Origin: Halomonas sp. SpR8 | Lineage (GTDB): Bacteria > Pseudomonadota > Gammaproteobacteria > Pseudomonadales > Halomonadaceae | Length of the DNA: 64,000 bases | Assembly (NCBI RefSeq): GCF_031010195.1 | Contig: NZ_JAUAMC010000013.1 | Span: 1-64,000 of the forward strand | Direction of reading: 5' to 3' | Shown here: piece by piece, positions 1-9,073 of the stretch | Position numbering within the stretch: position 1 is the stretch's first letter | How the letters are laid out: the number at the start of each line of letters is the position of its first letter | Translations under genes and position numbers: made by a program | Notes under the pieces: generated by a model | Seen by the model: the letters and a program-made list of their open reading frames with translations, nothing else | Databases searched by the model: none | Told to the model about the DNA's origin: nothing

Positions 1-2290
1 GCAGATCACCCTCGGCGAGATCCAGTCCGCCTAGCAGACCGCCGACCAGGCCGTTTTCGCCCAGTAGGCCGTCAAGCAGGCCGGTGACCAGATCACCTTC
101 GAGTGGCGTATCGCCCAGCAGACCACCGAGGAGACCGTTCGGGCCAACCAAGGTATCCAACAGACCGCCAATCAGACCGTTCTCACCCAGCAGGTCGCCT
201 TCGGTCAGGCCACTCAGCAGACCGCTCTCACCCAACAAGGTATCGAGCAAGCCGCCGATCAGGCCGTCTTCGCCAAGCAAGCCTTCCAACAGGTTGCCGT
301 CAAGCACGCCACCTAGTAGGCCATCCGCAAACTCGCCGCCTACGAGGCTACCAAGTAGACCGTTTTCGCCGACTAAGGCATCCAGCACTTCATTGACCAG
401 GCCGCCTTCACCGAGAATACCGTCTAGGATGTTATCGCCGGTGAGGCCACCCTCCAGGAGACCACCTTCCAGTAGCCCATTGAGTACGCCATTGTCACCA
501 AGTAGCGTATCGAGCACGCCACTCAGGAGGCCATCGTCACCCAGCAGTTGGTCAAGCAGCCCTTCGGGGCTTAGGTTGCCACGCAGCACTTGATCCAATA
601 GGCCAGTCTCGCCCAGCAGCCCTCCGAGCAGCTCAGAAGCAAAGTTACCTTCGCCAAGCAAGCCTTCGATGACCGTGTTTTCCAGGTTCCATTTGGCTGC
701 TAATACATCAGCAATAACACCGGTGAGTCCTAGCAGTGAGCCACCAAGCAGCTTCCCAACGGTGCCGTCGGGACCCAGTAGGCTGTCGAGCAGATCGCCC
801 TCTAACAAGCCGCCGTCAAGTAGTCCCTCTAGCAAGCCACCCTCTAGGCCAGTACCTAGTAGTGACTCAACCAGTTGGGTAATGGCTCCATTCTCACCCA
901 ACAGGCTATCCAGTAGGTCACTATCGGAGAGGCCGCTTAGTAGGCCGCCGTCGCCCAGCAAGGTATCGAGCAGCCCTGTAATCAGACCATCGTCGCCAAG
1001 CAAGCCTTCCAACAGGTTGCCGTCAAGCACGCCACCTAGGAGGCCATCCGCAAGCTCGCCGCCCAAGAGACCCGTAAGCAAGCCATCCTGGCCAATTAGC
1101 CCCACCAATAAGCCACCAACCAAGCCATCTTCGCCGAGCAAACCGTCCAGCAAGCTTTCAAGTTGCTCTGCAGGCAGGCCAGCCAGCACTTCAGTCAAGA
1201 GGCCATTCTCACCAACGAGTTGATTAACAACGTCAGCTAATGGGCCATCCTCATTCAGCAGACCTTCGAGCAAATTACCCGCAATCCCTTCCTGACCAAG
1301 CAACTCAGTCAAAAGCCCCTCAGGACCGACCAGAGAGTCCATCAGCTCATTAACAGTGCCATCAGCACCGATTAATTGAGCAAGCAGTTCTGCATCGATG
1401 AGGTCTCCAAGGTCCAGCCCTAACCCATTCGCTAGATCAGACAAGAGTCCTACAATGAGTTCTTCGCCCGCGTCGAACAGACCACCCAGGATACCTTGCG
1501 AGCCAATCAACGCCGCTAGTAGGCCATCTTCATCCAGCAACAAGCCATTCAGTGAACCATTGCCACCTAGCAGGCCACCCAAGAGGTCATCATCTTCTCC
1601 CAGTAGGCCGCCAAGCAGTTGTCCCAGTAAACTTTCATCTTCCAATAGGCTGCCTAGTAACTCACTGAGGATTCCGCCGTCATTGAGCAAGCCACCTAAT
1701 AGACCCTCATCGCCCAGCAGTAGAGCCAAGGCACCATTATCAGCCAGCATGCTACCGATAATGCCGTGCTCGGCTAGCAGCCCGCCAATTAACCCTTCTT
1801 CTGCTAACAGCCCGCCAACAAGGCTATCGTCGCCCAAAAGCGTTCCTAACAGCTCATCAAGATGGCCGCCTTCATCAAGCAAGTCATTAAGGGTGTCGCC
1901 TAACCCTAGACCAGCTAGCACCCCACCTAGGAAACCATCGTTAAGCAAGTTAACAATGGCATCTGTGGCATAGTCTACTTGCAGGCCAAGCTCATTGAAG
2001 ATGGTCTCTGCCAGCCCCTCACCAAGCAATGGCCCAAGCACAGGATCTAGCAAATCCCCCACGTTGCCAGCCACGCCCTGAAGCAGGCTATCAAACTCAT
2101 CCAGGCCGTTGGGGTCATCTGGCGAGAAGTTAGTACCCAGCAGAGGCGATAAGGCATCACTAAGCTGGCTATCGAGACCGTCTGTCGTAGCGACAGCTCC
2201 AATAAGTGCCCCGCCTACCCCCAACGTTTTATCAAGGCTATCGACTAGCGCCTTAGACAGGGAGTCTGAAGGTGTAAGTAAGTCGTCGTT
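1..2290 (-). repeat. Leu/Gly-rich repeat region of the adhesin
   Basis: At least 763 residues made of degenerate units such as LLGEDGLIGGLLDTLLG, with Asp, Glu and Asn between the Leu/Gly blocks. A higher-order copy is visible: bases 271-340 and 994-1063 match at 68 of 70 positions, an offset of 723 bases (241 codons), and flanking sequence also aligns. I do not recognise a named domain here. Confidence 0.8.
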
Positions 2291-5200
2291 ATCGGCGTCG
2301 GCGTCTGTATCTGCGTCGGCATCTGCATCTGCATCTGCATCTGCATCTGCATCGGCATCATCAAGATCTGCGCTCTCAATTTCGATAGAAAGTGTGGCAG
2401 TCGACGTATCACCATTCGGATGAGTCAGTTGGTAGGTGAAGGCCTCCATTTCACCGATATTCGCCATATCAGCATTCGGCACATAGCTGTAGTCGCCGTT
2501 AGCCATGATGGTCAACACACCATACTCACCTTCGATGACCATACCGCCATGACCTGGTATAACGAACTCGCCATCCTCGTTCATCACGCTCAGCGTGGTC
2601 TGCTCGGAACCGAGAGTGTCATCGGCGATAACATTACCTGTGGTTTCGAACACCTCACCTGCGGTTTCCTCCGTCAGATCCGTGGTCTCAAAACTTACAT
2701 CTGCAGTGATGTTCGTGACTAAGCCAAGTCCCGAGTTGCTGATCTCCAGGCGGTAATCACCCGCTACCAGCCCCTCGACCATTGCTTGAATGGCGTCTGA
2801 ACCGATGCCAATGATGTCAATCAGCCCGCCATCACTGCCATCCGCGATTTCAACCCACTCGCCATCGATCAATTGTGACAGAGAGAAATTCAGGGAGGTG
2901 AGCAGATTCGCCAAGCCAGAGGAACTGACATCAATGGTGACATCCGACTCGGTATTCTCAGCGATGGAGAAGTCGTAAGCTCCCGAACCACCAAAGAGTA
3001 GTACAGAGGTATATTGAATCGCCTCCGATACTTCTTCGGTGGTCACCACATTGACGACTTCTATCTGCGCTTCCCCTTGATCGTCGTTCGCCATTACCGC
3101 GACCGCCGGAGCAGAAGGGTTGTTATCGTCCCAGACCAGTTCGGCATCTTCACTATCGATACGGATATACAGATTCGCCGTATCGGTGGAACCATCAGGG
3201 TGCACCAACTGGTACTCGAAGGTTTCAACCTGGCCAATGTTATCGACATTGCCATTGGGCGCGTAGGAGTAATTACCGTCGGCATCAATGGTCAACGTAC
3301 CATACTCGCCGTCAACCACCGTTCCATCACCAGCCTCGACAAACTCACCATCCATCTGGATGTGCACCTCGGCAAGGTCATCCACCCCCAACTGATCCTG
3401 TTCACCTCCAACAAAGCTCGGATCGGTGATCACGTTGCCAGTGATCGGGGCGCCTGGGACGCCTTCGAAATCAATCAAGCTGTTATCGGTGAGCTCTACG
3501 GACCAATTGACACTCGTCGCCACCCCTAGCAAACCGCCCCCACCATAGATCACACGGTAGTCACCAGCCTCCAAGCCGCTGGCCTCAACCTGGGCGTTCT
3601 CACCGAAAATACCGAGCAAATCGAGTAGACCGTTGCTGGATGAATTCGCCAGAGATACCCACTCTCCGTTCTCGAAGACCTCCAGATCAACGTAAGCGTT
3701 CTCCAGTGCCGACAACAGCCCACCCACATCAGCGGTAAAACTAACGTCGCTTTCCGTTCCCTGGGTAACTTCGAACTCGTAGGTGTTCGTCACTTGGCCA
3801 AGATTAACCAGCACGTTGTCGGTGCCGGAATCCGAGCGGCTTTCAGAGACAGGGGTAATACCAACTTCGGCAGTAGCCAAGTCATCTAAGGCAACAACGT
3901 CAGCATCCGCATCCGCATCTGCATCCGCATCTGCATCCGCATCTGCGTCAGCATCGGCGTCAGCGTCCGCATCAGCGTCTGCATCGGCATCGGCGTCCGC
4001 ATCAGCGTCTGCATCGGCATCGGCGTCCGCATCAGCGTCTGCATCGGCGTCCGCATCGGCATCAGCGTCAGCATCAGCGTCAGCATCCGCATCGGCGTCT
4101 GCATCAGCGTCCGCATCGGCGTCTGCATCAGCGTCCGCATCAGCATCAGCATCAGCATCGGCATCGGCGTCCGCATCAGCATCAGCATCAGCATCAGCGT
4201 CCGCATCAGCATCGGCGTCTGCATCAGCATCAGCATCGGCGTCTGCATCGGCGTCTGCATCGGCGTCTGCATCCGCATCAGCATCTGCGTCCGCATCGGC
4301 GTCTGCATCCGCATCAGCGTCTGCATCAGCGTCCGCATCAGCGTCCGCATCGGCGTCTGCATCAGCATCTGCGTCCGCATCCGCATCGGCGTCTGCATCG
4401 GCGTCCGCATCAGCATCAGCATCAGCATCAGCATCAGCATCAGCATCTGCATCTGCATCGGCATCAGCGTCTGCGTCTGCATCCGCATCAGCGTCCGCAT
4501 CCGCATCGGCGTCTGCATCGGCGTCCGCATCAGCATCAGCATCAGCATCAGCATCAGCATCAGCATCAGCATCAGCGTCTGCATCAGCATCGGCGTCTGC
4601 ATCGGCGTCTGCATCCGCATCGGCATCTGCGTCCGCATCGGCGTCTGCATCCGCATCAGCGTCTGCATCAGCGTCCGCATCGGCGTCTGCATCAGCATCT
4701 GCATCAGCATCAGCATCAGCGTCTGCATCGGCATCGGCATCGGCATCAGCGTCTGCATCCGCATCAGCGTCCGCATCCGCATCTGCATCAGCGTCCGCAT
4801 CGGCATCGGCATCGGCATCAGCGTCTGCATCAGCGTCTGCATCAGCATCAGCATCAGCATCAGCATCAGCGTCTGCATCAGCATCAGCGTCTGCATCCGC
4901 ATCTGCGTCCGCATCGGCATCAGCATCTGCGTCCGCATCCGCATCGGCGTCTGCATCAGCATCTGCGTCCGCATCAGCGTCTGCGTCCGCATCAGCATCG
5001 GCATCTGCGTCTGCGTCTGCGTCCGCATCAGCATCAGCGTCTGCATCCGCATCAGCGTCCGCATCGGCATCAGCATCTGCGTCCGCATCCGCATCCGCAT
5101 CGGCGTCTGCATCTGCATCCGCATCGGCGTCTGCATCAGCATCAGCGTCTGCGTCCGCATCCGCATCGGCGTCTGCATCAGCATCTGCGTCCGCATCCGC

Positions 5201-6046
5201 ATCTGCATCAGCGTCCGCATCAGCATCGGCGTCTGCATCAGCATCAGCATCGGCATCGGCATCGGCATCAGCGTCTGCATCAGCGTCCGCATCTGCGTCT
5301 GCATCAGCATCTGCGTCCGCATCGGCGTCAGCGTCTGCATCGGCGTCCGCATCGGCATCCGCATCTGCATCCGCATCTGCGTCTGCATCTGCGTCCGCAT
5401 CGGCGTCCGCATCGGCGTCCGCATCAGCATCAGCATCTGCGTCCGCATCCGCATCGGCGTCTGCATCAGCATCTGCGTCCGCATCAGCATCAGCGTCTGC
5501 ATCAGCATCGGCGTCGGCGTCGGCGTCTGCATCAGCGTCGGCGTCTGCGTCTGCGTCCGCATCAGCATCGGCGTCTGCATCGGCGTCTGCATCTCCATCG
5601 TCTGGATCAACAGGAGCCGCCGAAGAGGATGAAGACGAATCAAACGCAGCTACCGCCGCACCTAAAGCGCCAAGCGCCCCAAGTGCAAACACCCAAGGGG
5701 GAACTCCAGCCACGGGCGCTAGGGTCGCTTCGTTCACTTCAGCGAATGCGAAGCCATCCCACGGGGATTCATATTGACCAAGCCAAAGAACGCCATTAGC
5801 GTCCTCTAATATAATCTCGCTGCGCGCTCCCTCAACCTCAACGAAAAAGTCAGCAATAACGATCTGCTCACCTGACTTAAGAGCAATAATCAAGTCCATG
5901 CCTGACTGACTGAAAGACTCTATTTCCTCAGGCCCGACTGGCAGTTTTACGGTACTCGGAGACTGAAGGCTAATTGCCTCTCCCCACGACTGCTCTGCCA
6001 CGTTTCCATCAGCTTTGTTAGTGATGGCAATCATTTCGTTATTCAT
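1..6046 (-). CDS. Giant BapA/Bap-type repeat adhesin, C-terminus outside window
   Basis: The minus-strand frame is open from ATG 6046-6044 to the window edge, giving at least 2015 codons without a stop. Order: residues 1-151, a BapA-prefix-like domain (motifs DLIIALKSGEQIVIADFF and SEIILEDANGVLWLG), then a hydrophobic stretch PPWVFALGALGALGAAVAAF and an acidic Ser-rich turn; residues 152-716, strict Asp-Ala alternation; 717-1229, two related Ig-like modules, each with a GNVI-D motif and a GEYG-LTI-A-G-YSY-PN motif; 1230-1252, a second Asp-Ala stretch; 1253 onward, Leu/Gly-rich repeats built on LLGEDGLIGGLLDTL. Large adhesins of this kind are normally exported by a type I system using a C-terminal signal, which would lie outside the window. 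Cell-surface location and a role in biofilm or attachment are inferred from the family. The start has only a weak purine-rich ribosome site (GGAACGGGTG). Confidence 0.85.
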   Translation of the reverse strand, partial: MNNEMIAITNKADGNVAEQSWGEAISLQSPSTVKLPVGPEEIESFSQSGMDLIIALKSGEQIVIADFFVEVEGARSEIILEDANGVLWLGQYESPWDGFAFAEVNEATLAPVAGVPPWVFALGALGALGAAVAAFDSSSSSSAAPVDPDDGDADADADADADADADADADADADADADADADADADADADADADADADADADADADADADADADADADADADADADADADADADADADADADADADADADADADADADADADADADADADADADADADADADADADADADADADADADADADADADADADADADADADADADADADADADADADADADADADADADADADADADADADADADADADADADADADADADADADADADADADADADADADADADADADADADADADADADADADADADADADADADADADADADADADADADADADADADADADADADADADADADADADADADADADADADADADADADADADADADADADADADADADADADADADADADADADADADADADADADADADADADADADADADADADADADADADADADADADADADADADADADADADADADADADADADADADADADADADADADADADADADADADADADADADADADADADADADADADADADADADADADADADADADADADADADADADADADADADADADADADADADADVVALDDLATAEVGITPVSESRSDSGTDNVLVNLGQVTNTYEFEVTQGTESDVSFTADVGGLLSALENAYVDLEVFENGEWVSLANSSSNGLLDLLGIFGENAQVEASGLEAGDYRVIYGGGGLLGVATSVNWSVELTDNSLIDFEGVPGAPITGNVITDPSFVGGEQDQLGVDDLAEVHIQMDGEFVEAGDGTVVDGEYGTLTIDADGNYSYAPNGNVDNIGQVETFEYQLVHPDGSTDTANLYIRIDSEDAELVWDDNNPSAPAVAVMANDDQGEAQIEVVNVVTTEEVSEAIQYTSVLLFGGSGAYDFSIAENTESDVTIDVSSSGLANLLTSLNFSLSQLIDGEWVEIADGSDGGLIDIIGIGSDAIQAMVEGLVAGDYRLEISNSGLGLVTNITADVSFETTDLTEETAGEVFETTGNVIADDTLGSEQTTLSVMNEDGEFVIPGHGGMVIEGEYGVLTIMANGDYSYVPNADMANIGEMEAFTYQLTHPNGDTSTATLSIEIESADLDDADADADADADADADADTDADADNDDLLTPSDSLSKALVDSLDKTLGVGGALIGAVATTDGLDSQLSDALSPLLGTNFSPDDPNGLDEFDSLLQGVAGNVGDLLDPVLGPLLGEGLAETIFNELGLQVDYATDAIVNLLNDGFLGGVLAGLGLGDTLNDLLDEGGHLDELLGTLLGDDSLVGGLLAEEGLIGGLLAEHGIIGSMLADNGALALLLGDEGLLGGLLNDGGILSELLGSLLEDESLLGQLLGGLLGEDDDLLGGLLGGNGSLNGLLLDEDGLLAALIGSQGILGGLFDAGEELIVGLLSDLANGLGLDLGDLIDAELLAQLIGADGTVNELMDSLVGPEGLLTELLGQEGIAGNLLEGLLNEDGPLADVVNQLVGENGLLTEVLAGLPAEQLESLLDGLLGEDGLVGGLLVGLIGQDGLLTGLLGGELADGLLGGVLDGNLLEGLLGDDGLITGLLDTLLGDGGLLSGLSDSDLLDSLLGENGAITQLVESLLGTGLEGGLLEGLLDGGLLEGDLLDSLLGPDGTVGKLLGGSLLGLTGVIADVLAAKWNLENTVIEGLLGEGNFASELLGGLLGETGLLDQVLRGNLSPEGLLDQLLGDDGLLSGVLDTLLGDNGVLNGLLEGGLLEGGLTGDNILDGILGEGGLVNEVLDALVGENGLLGSLVGGEFADGLLGGVLDGNLLEGLLGEDGLIGGLLDTLLGESGLLSGLTEGDLLGENGLIGGLLDTLVGPNGLLGGLLGDTPLEGDLVTGLLDGLLGENGLVGGLLGGLDLAEGDL
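2291..2359 (-). repeat. Short second (Asp-Ala)n tract
   Basis: Twenty-three codons of Asp alternating with Ala, with one Ala replaced by Thr (ACA at 2306-2308). It sits between the second Ig-like module and the Leu/Gly-rich region of the adhesin and looks like a short copy of the main tract. Confidence 0.9.
3899..5593 (-). repeat. Long (Asp-Ala)n coding repeat, hexamer GAYGCN
   Basis: Every six bases on the plus strand read GCRTCN, so the minus frame alternates Asp (GAT or GAC) and Ala (all four GCN codons) for 565 codons with no exception seen. Third positions vary freely while the protein pattern stays exact. Larger blocks are also duplicated: bases 4381-4440 and 4501-4560 are identical. 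The tract separates the N-terminal prefix from the Ig-like modules, like a stalk, comparable in layout to the Ser-Asp region of staphylococcal Sdr proteins. Confidence 0.95.
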
Positions 6047-6321
6047 AGTTCACCCGTTCCGTTTCAGAGTTATTGCATTCACGCACAGCCCCTGAGCCCT
6101 ACCTCTGACACAACTTTATTGATGGCAACAACGCCCCACTAACAAAGTGATGTTCTAGCAACCAGCGTTAGCCGCACTAAGCGAAAACAATCAGGAGTGG
6201 CACTTCAAGAAGCAAACCACTCGACGTCTTTACTGAATAAATTGACAGCACACAAACTGTCATTAAGCCCCATACGCAAAAAAGTGATTACACGAATTGT
6301 GCAACCACTTATTGGGTACCG

Positions 6322-7095
6322 TTAGCGCTGCTCATAGAGTGATATATAAACTCGGCGATTAGGGGATAAACATGATATGAGCTCATTGCCCACAGCGCCT
6401 TCGCAACCAACAACTGGATCGCTAGACCCCCGGCCTTCATATTCAATCCAGCGAGGATCTGCCCCACTGTTAATCAAAGAAGTCGCTACAGCCTCTGCCC
6501 TACGCTCAGAAAGCTGCATGTTGTAGTCTTGAGAACCTATGCGATCCGTGTAACCTAAGATAGTGATTGAAGGGTCTTCAAAATATTCACGGATTTCATT
6601 TGCGATTTGACGAATGGCTTCGTTCCCTTCAGCCGATATTGATGCACTGTCAAAGCCAAAAAGAAGGTCAGCAGAAAGGGTGTATTCTTGGGGCTCGGAA
6701 AGCTCCCTATATCTTTGCTCACACTGCGGGCGTCGCCAATCAGTGTTCACAACAACGTTTTGCTGAAAGGATACGCGGTACTGACAAACCAAATAGTCAG
6801 ACTCGGATAAGGGTAAATTTATGTTATACAGCCAGTTATTATCTTCAAAGGTTGACCCCGCTTCATTAGGGCTACCGAGAATGCCCTGAGTCTCCTCTTT
6901 GCTTAAGTTTTGTCCTTGCTCAACATTTCGGACGTCGGGCACAGGTATAAATGTGCCATCACGTATAAAGCTTTCGTTGAGCGTAGTGAAATCAGCGCTC
7001 ACGTCTGAAAACTCTTGAGCTTTTGCCAGACCAACAGTTGAGGAAAGCACCCCAATCATTGAGACAAGCGCTATTGTCCTAGTTCCCATTCCCAT
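6322..7095 (-). CDS. OmpA-family protein with BamE/SmpA-like N-terminal part
   Basis: 257 residues. Residues 1-26 look like a signal peptide ending AKA-Q, so the protein should be exported to the periplasm or outer membrane. Residues about 50-110 (NVEQGQNLSKEETQGILGSP, then WLYNINLP and CQYRVSF) resemble the SmpA/OmlA (BamE) fold. Residues about 143-257 are an OmpA C-terminal peptidoglycan-binding domain, with the GYTDRIGSQDYNMQLSERRA stretch that carries the conserved Asp and Arg which bind diaminopimelate in this family. The gene lies 275 bases upstream of the giant adhesin on the same strand, so it may anchor or assist that protein at the cell wall; this link is inferred from position only. 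Confidence 0.8.
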   Translation of the reverse strand: MGMGTRTIALVSMIGVLSSTVGLAKAQEFSDVSADFTTLNESFIRDGTFIPVPDVRNVEQGQNLSKEETQGILGSPNEAGSTFEDNNWLYNINLPLSESDYLVCQYRVSFQQNVVVNTDWRRPQCEQRYRELSEPQEYTLSADLLFGFDSASISAEGNEAIRQIANEIREYFEDPSITILGYTDRIGSQDYNMQLSERRAEAVATSLINSGADPRWIEYEGRGSSDPVVGCEGAVGNELISCLSPNRRVYISLYEQR

Positions 7096-8034
7096 GTTCT
7101 GCCCCTTAGCACATTAAACGCTACCCGCTCAAACCTGCACCACGACAGGCCTTACTGACAGCATTGATTTATCTACTCTAAGAACCTGACCTTCAAGCAA
7201 TGCTCGCAGCATTTTTACAGCTTAGGAGATTCAACTAACAGCATGTGAGCTAGCTATTGGATTCAGGCCAAGAGTTTGTTTTCTGTGAGTATAATTATTA
7301 GCAATAAAACTAGTTTTTATCATCTTAGCTGCTTATTTATCTAAGAATACTCTGTAGCGTAATTTATACAAGTCGCAAAGAAACCCGGAAGACACTCACA
7401 GGACGAGACCGTTTCTTTATGTAACAAATCTCTCAAAAAAACATGACAAACCTTGTACACACTGTCGATAAGAAGCAACAATACGTAGCGTTATTATTGT
7501 GTCTTTTTAATTAGCCTGCTTATAAAAAGCAGAGCTTTACTGATGTGTTTATCTTCTAGAAATTTTTATTTCTATTAAAAATCAGTCATTCATCTATTTT
7601 TTAGCGCTTTCTGCAGATTACAGAGCTTTATATATTGAATGCTTTTAAATTTCCGTAAATAAAATTAACACTTCTTAATTATACAAAAACAACAATAAAG
7701 CTATAAGAAAAGACACATATAAATACACTACTAACTTTTATTAACAAAACAAAACAAACAAAAATTAACATTAAAGAACAATATACTTAGGTGTAAATAG
7801 AGCGAGGCATTGCATTCCTGCGCATCATTGCCTGGAAATATCTTAAAAAAGCTAAAGGTTGCGCGTAGCTTTTTCCTGGCACAGATACACCGCTATCAGC
7901 CCACTAACCAGCACCAACTCACTTACCTTCCGTCCATGGAAGCTAACTCAGCCGACCATTAGCAAAGCCGAATGCTTCCAGCCATGTAGAGCATGGTTGA
8001 TGAAGTAGACGTCATGGGGAAGTAATCATTATTG
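7096..8034. other. AT-rich non-coding stretch
   Basis: About 940 bases without a convincing gene on either strand. The part from about 7290 to 7800 is strikingly A/T-rich, with runs such as AACAAAACAAAACAAACAAA, unlike the GC-rich flanks. It presumably holds the promoter region of the OmpA-like/adhesin pair, which is transcribed leftward, but I cannot place a single promoter with confidence. Confidence 0.6.
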
Positions 8035-8066
8035 AAAAAAAGGCAGCATTGAAATTAGCTGCCTTT
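8035..8066 (-). terminator. Rho-independent terminator of the scpA-scpB-rluB operon
   Basis: Perfect 9-bp stem AAAGGCAGC / GCTGCCTTT (8039-8047 and 8058-8066) with a 10-base loop. Read on the minus strand it is followed by a run of seven T. It lies 138 bases beyond the rluB stop codon. Confidence 0.85.
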
Positions 8067-8203
8067 GCTGTGCTTTGAACAGGTCAGGATTTTACATCGC
8101 CCAAAGCTATTGAATTTACGGATAAAGAGCGAGGGTTAAATGGCCTCAGGCGGAACTAATCGTCGTCAGCAACGAACCCAAAGCCTTGAAAGCTAGAAAA
8201 TCC

Positions 8204-9073
8204 TTAATTGCTTTTTGGCTTGCGCATTGCCTGCACCGGCTTACGCTTGTGCTTATCGCGGTTCCAGCGATTCTTCTCGTCTGGCGTTAACGCGGGGACC
8301 TTGCGGGTTTCTAAATTAGCCAGCGTGGCTAAATCATCCACTTCATCCTGGGTAAGCTCAACCCATTCGCCTGCTTTAGCGCGCTTATCGAGGAAGATGT
8401 TGCCATAACGCACGCGCTTCAAACGGCTAACCGTAAGTGCTTGAGATTCCCAAAGACGACGCACTTCGCGGTTACGCCCTTCTAGAATCACTACATGGAA
8501 CCAAGTATTGATACCCTCGCCGCCGAACTCTTGAATGTCAGTAAAGCGCGCCGGGCCATCTTCCAGCATGACGCCATCGACCATCGCAAGGATGTGTTCA
8601 CGCTTTACCTCACCCATGACGCGCACCGCGTACTCGCGCTCTACCTGAGTCGAGGGGTGCATCAAACGGTTGGCCAATTCGCCGTCGGTGGTGAACAGCA
8701 GCAAACCACTGGTATTGATATCCAGGCGGCCAATCGCGATCCAGCGCTCGCCTTTAAGGCGTGGCAGGCGTTCAAATACGGTGCGGCGGCCTTCCGGATC
8801 TTTACGGGTACACAGCTCACCTTCCGGCTTGTTGTACATAATCACCCGGCGCGGCGCCTCCTCTTCCGGACGCAGCGCCACCGGGCGATCATCAAAACTG
8901 ACCTTATCCCGCGCTTCAACGCGGTCGCCCAGCTTAGCCACTTGGCTGTTCACTTTAACGCGACCATCGGAAATCGCCGCCTCCATCTCACGCCGCGAAC
9001 CCAGGCCTGCACGAGCCAAAACCTTTTGCAGCTTTTCGCTGGCAGGCGGCGTGCTGTTTTTACTTTCATTCAT
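8204..9073 (-). CDS. rluB: 23S rRNA pseudouridine(2605) synthase RluB
   Basis: 289 residues. It isomerises a uridine of 23S rRNA to pseudouridine in the cytoplasm. The N-terminus (about residues 14-60) is an S4 RNA-binding domain (KVLARAGLGSRREMEAAISD). The catalytic domain has the RsuA/RluB-family motif GRLDINTSGLLLFTTDG, whose Asp is the family's catalytic residue. The C-terminal 40 residues are Lys/Arg-rich, as in RluB. Its start overlaps the end of scpB by 8 bases, so the two are probably translated from one transcript; scpA-scpB-rluB is a common arrangement in gammaproteobacteria. Confidence 0.93.
   Translation of the reverse strand: MNESKNSTPPASEKLQKVLARAGLGSRREMEAAISDGRVKVNSQVAKLGDRVEARDKVSFDDRPVALRPEEEAPRRVIMYNKPEGELCTRKDPEGRRTVFERLPRLKGERWIAIGRLDINTSGLLLFTTDGELANRLMHPSTQVEREYAVRVMGEVKREHILAMVDGVMLEDGPARFTDIQEFGGEGINTWFHVVILEGRNREVRRLWESQALTVSRLKRVRYGNIFLDKRAKAGEWVELTQDEVDDLATLANLETRKVPALTPDEKNRWNRDKHKRKPVQAMRKPKSN

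Noticed and set aside
84..1973. Plus-strand Ser/Pro-rich ORFs (84-593, 669-1223, 1398-1973)
   Set aside because: They are antisense shadows of the adhesin's Leu/Gly repeat; the composition follows directly from reverse-reading GLLG codons.
3886..5643. Minus-strand ORF rich in Met, Gln, Thr and Arg
   Set aside because: It is the shifted frame of the same hexamer repeat and has no recognisable ends or ribosome site.
3783..5777. Plus-strand 664-codon ORF of alternating Ala-Ser
   Set aside because: It is the antisense reading of the (Asp-Ala)n tract; the minus frame is continuous with the adhesin's conserved ends, this one is not.
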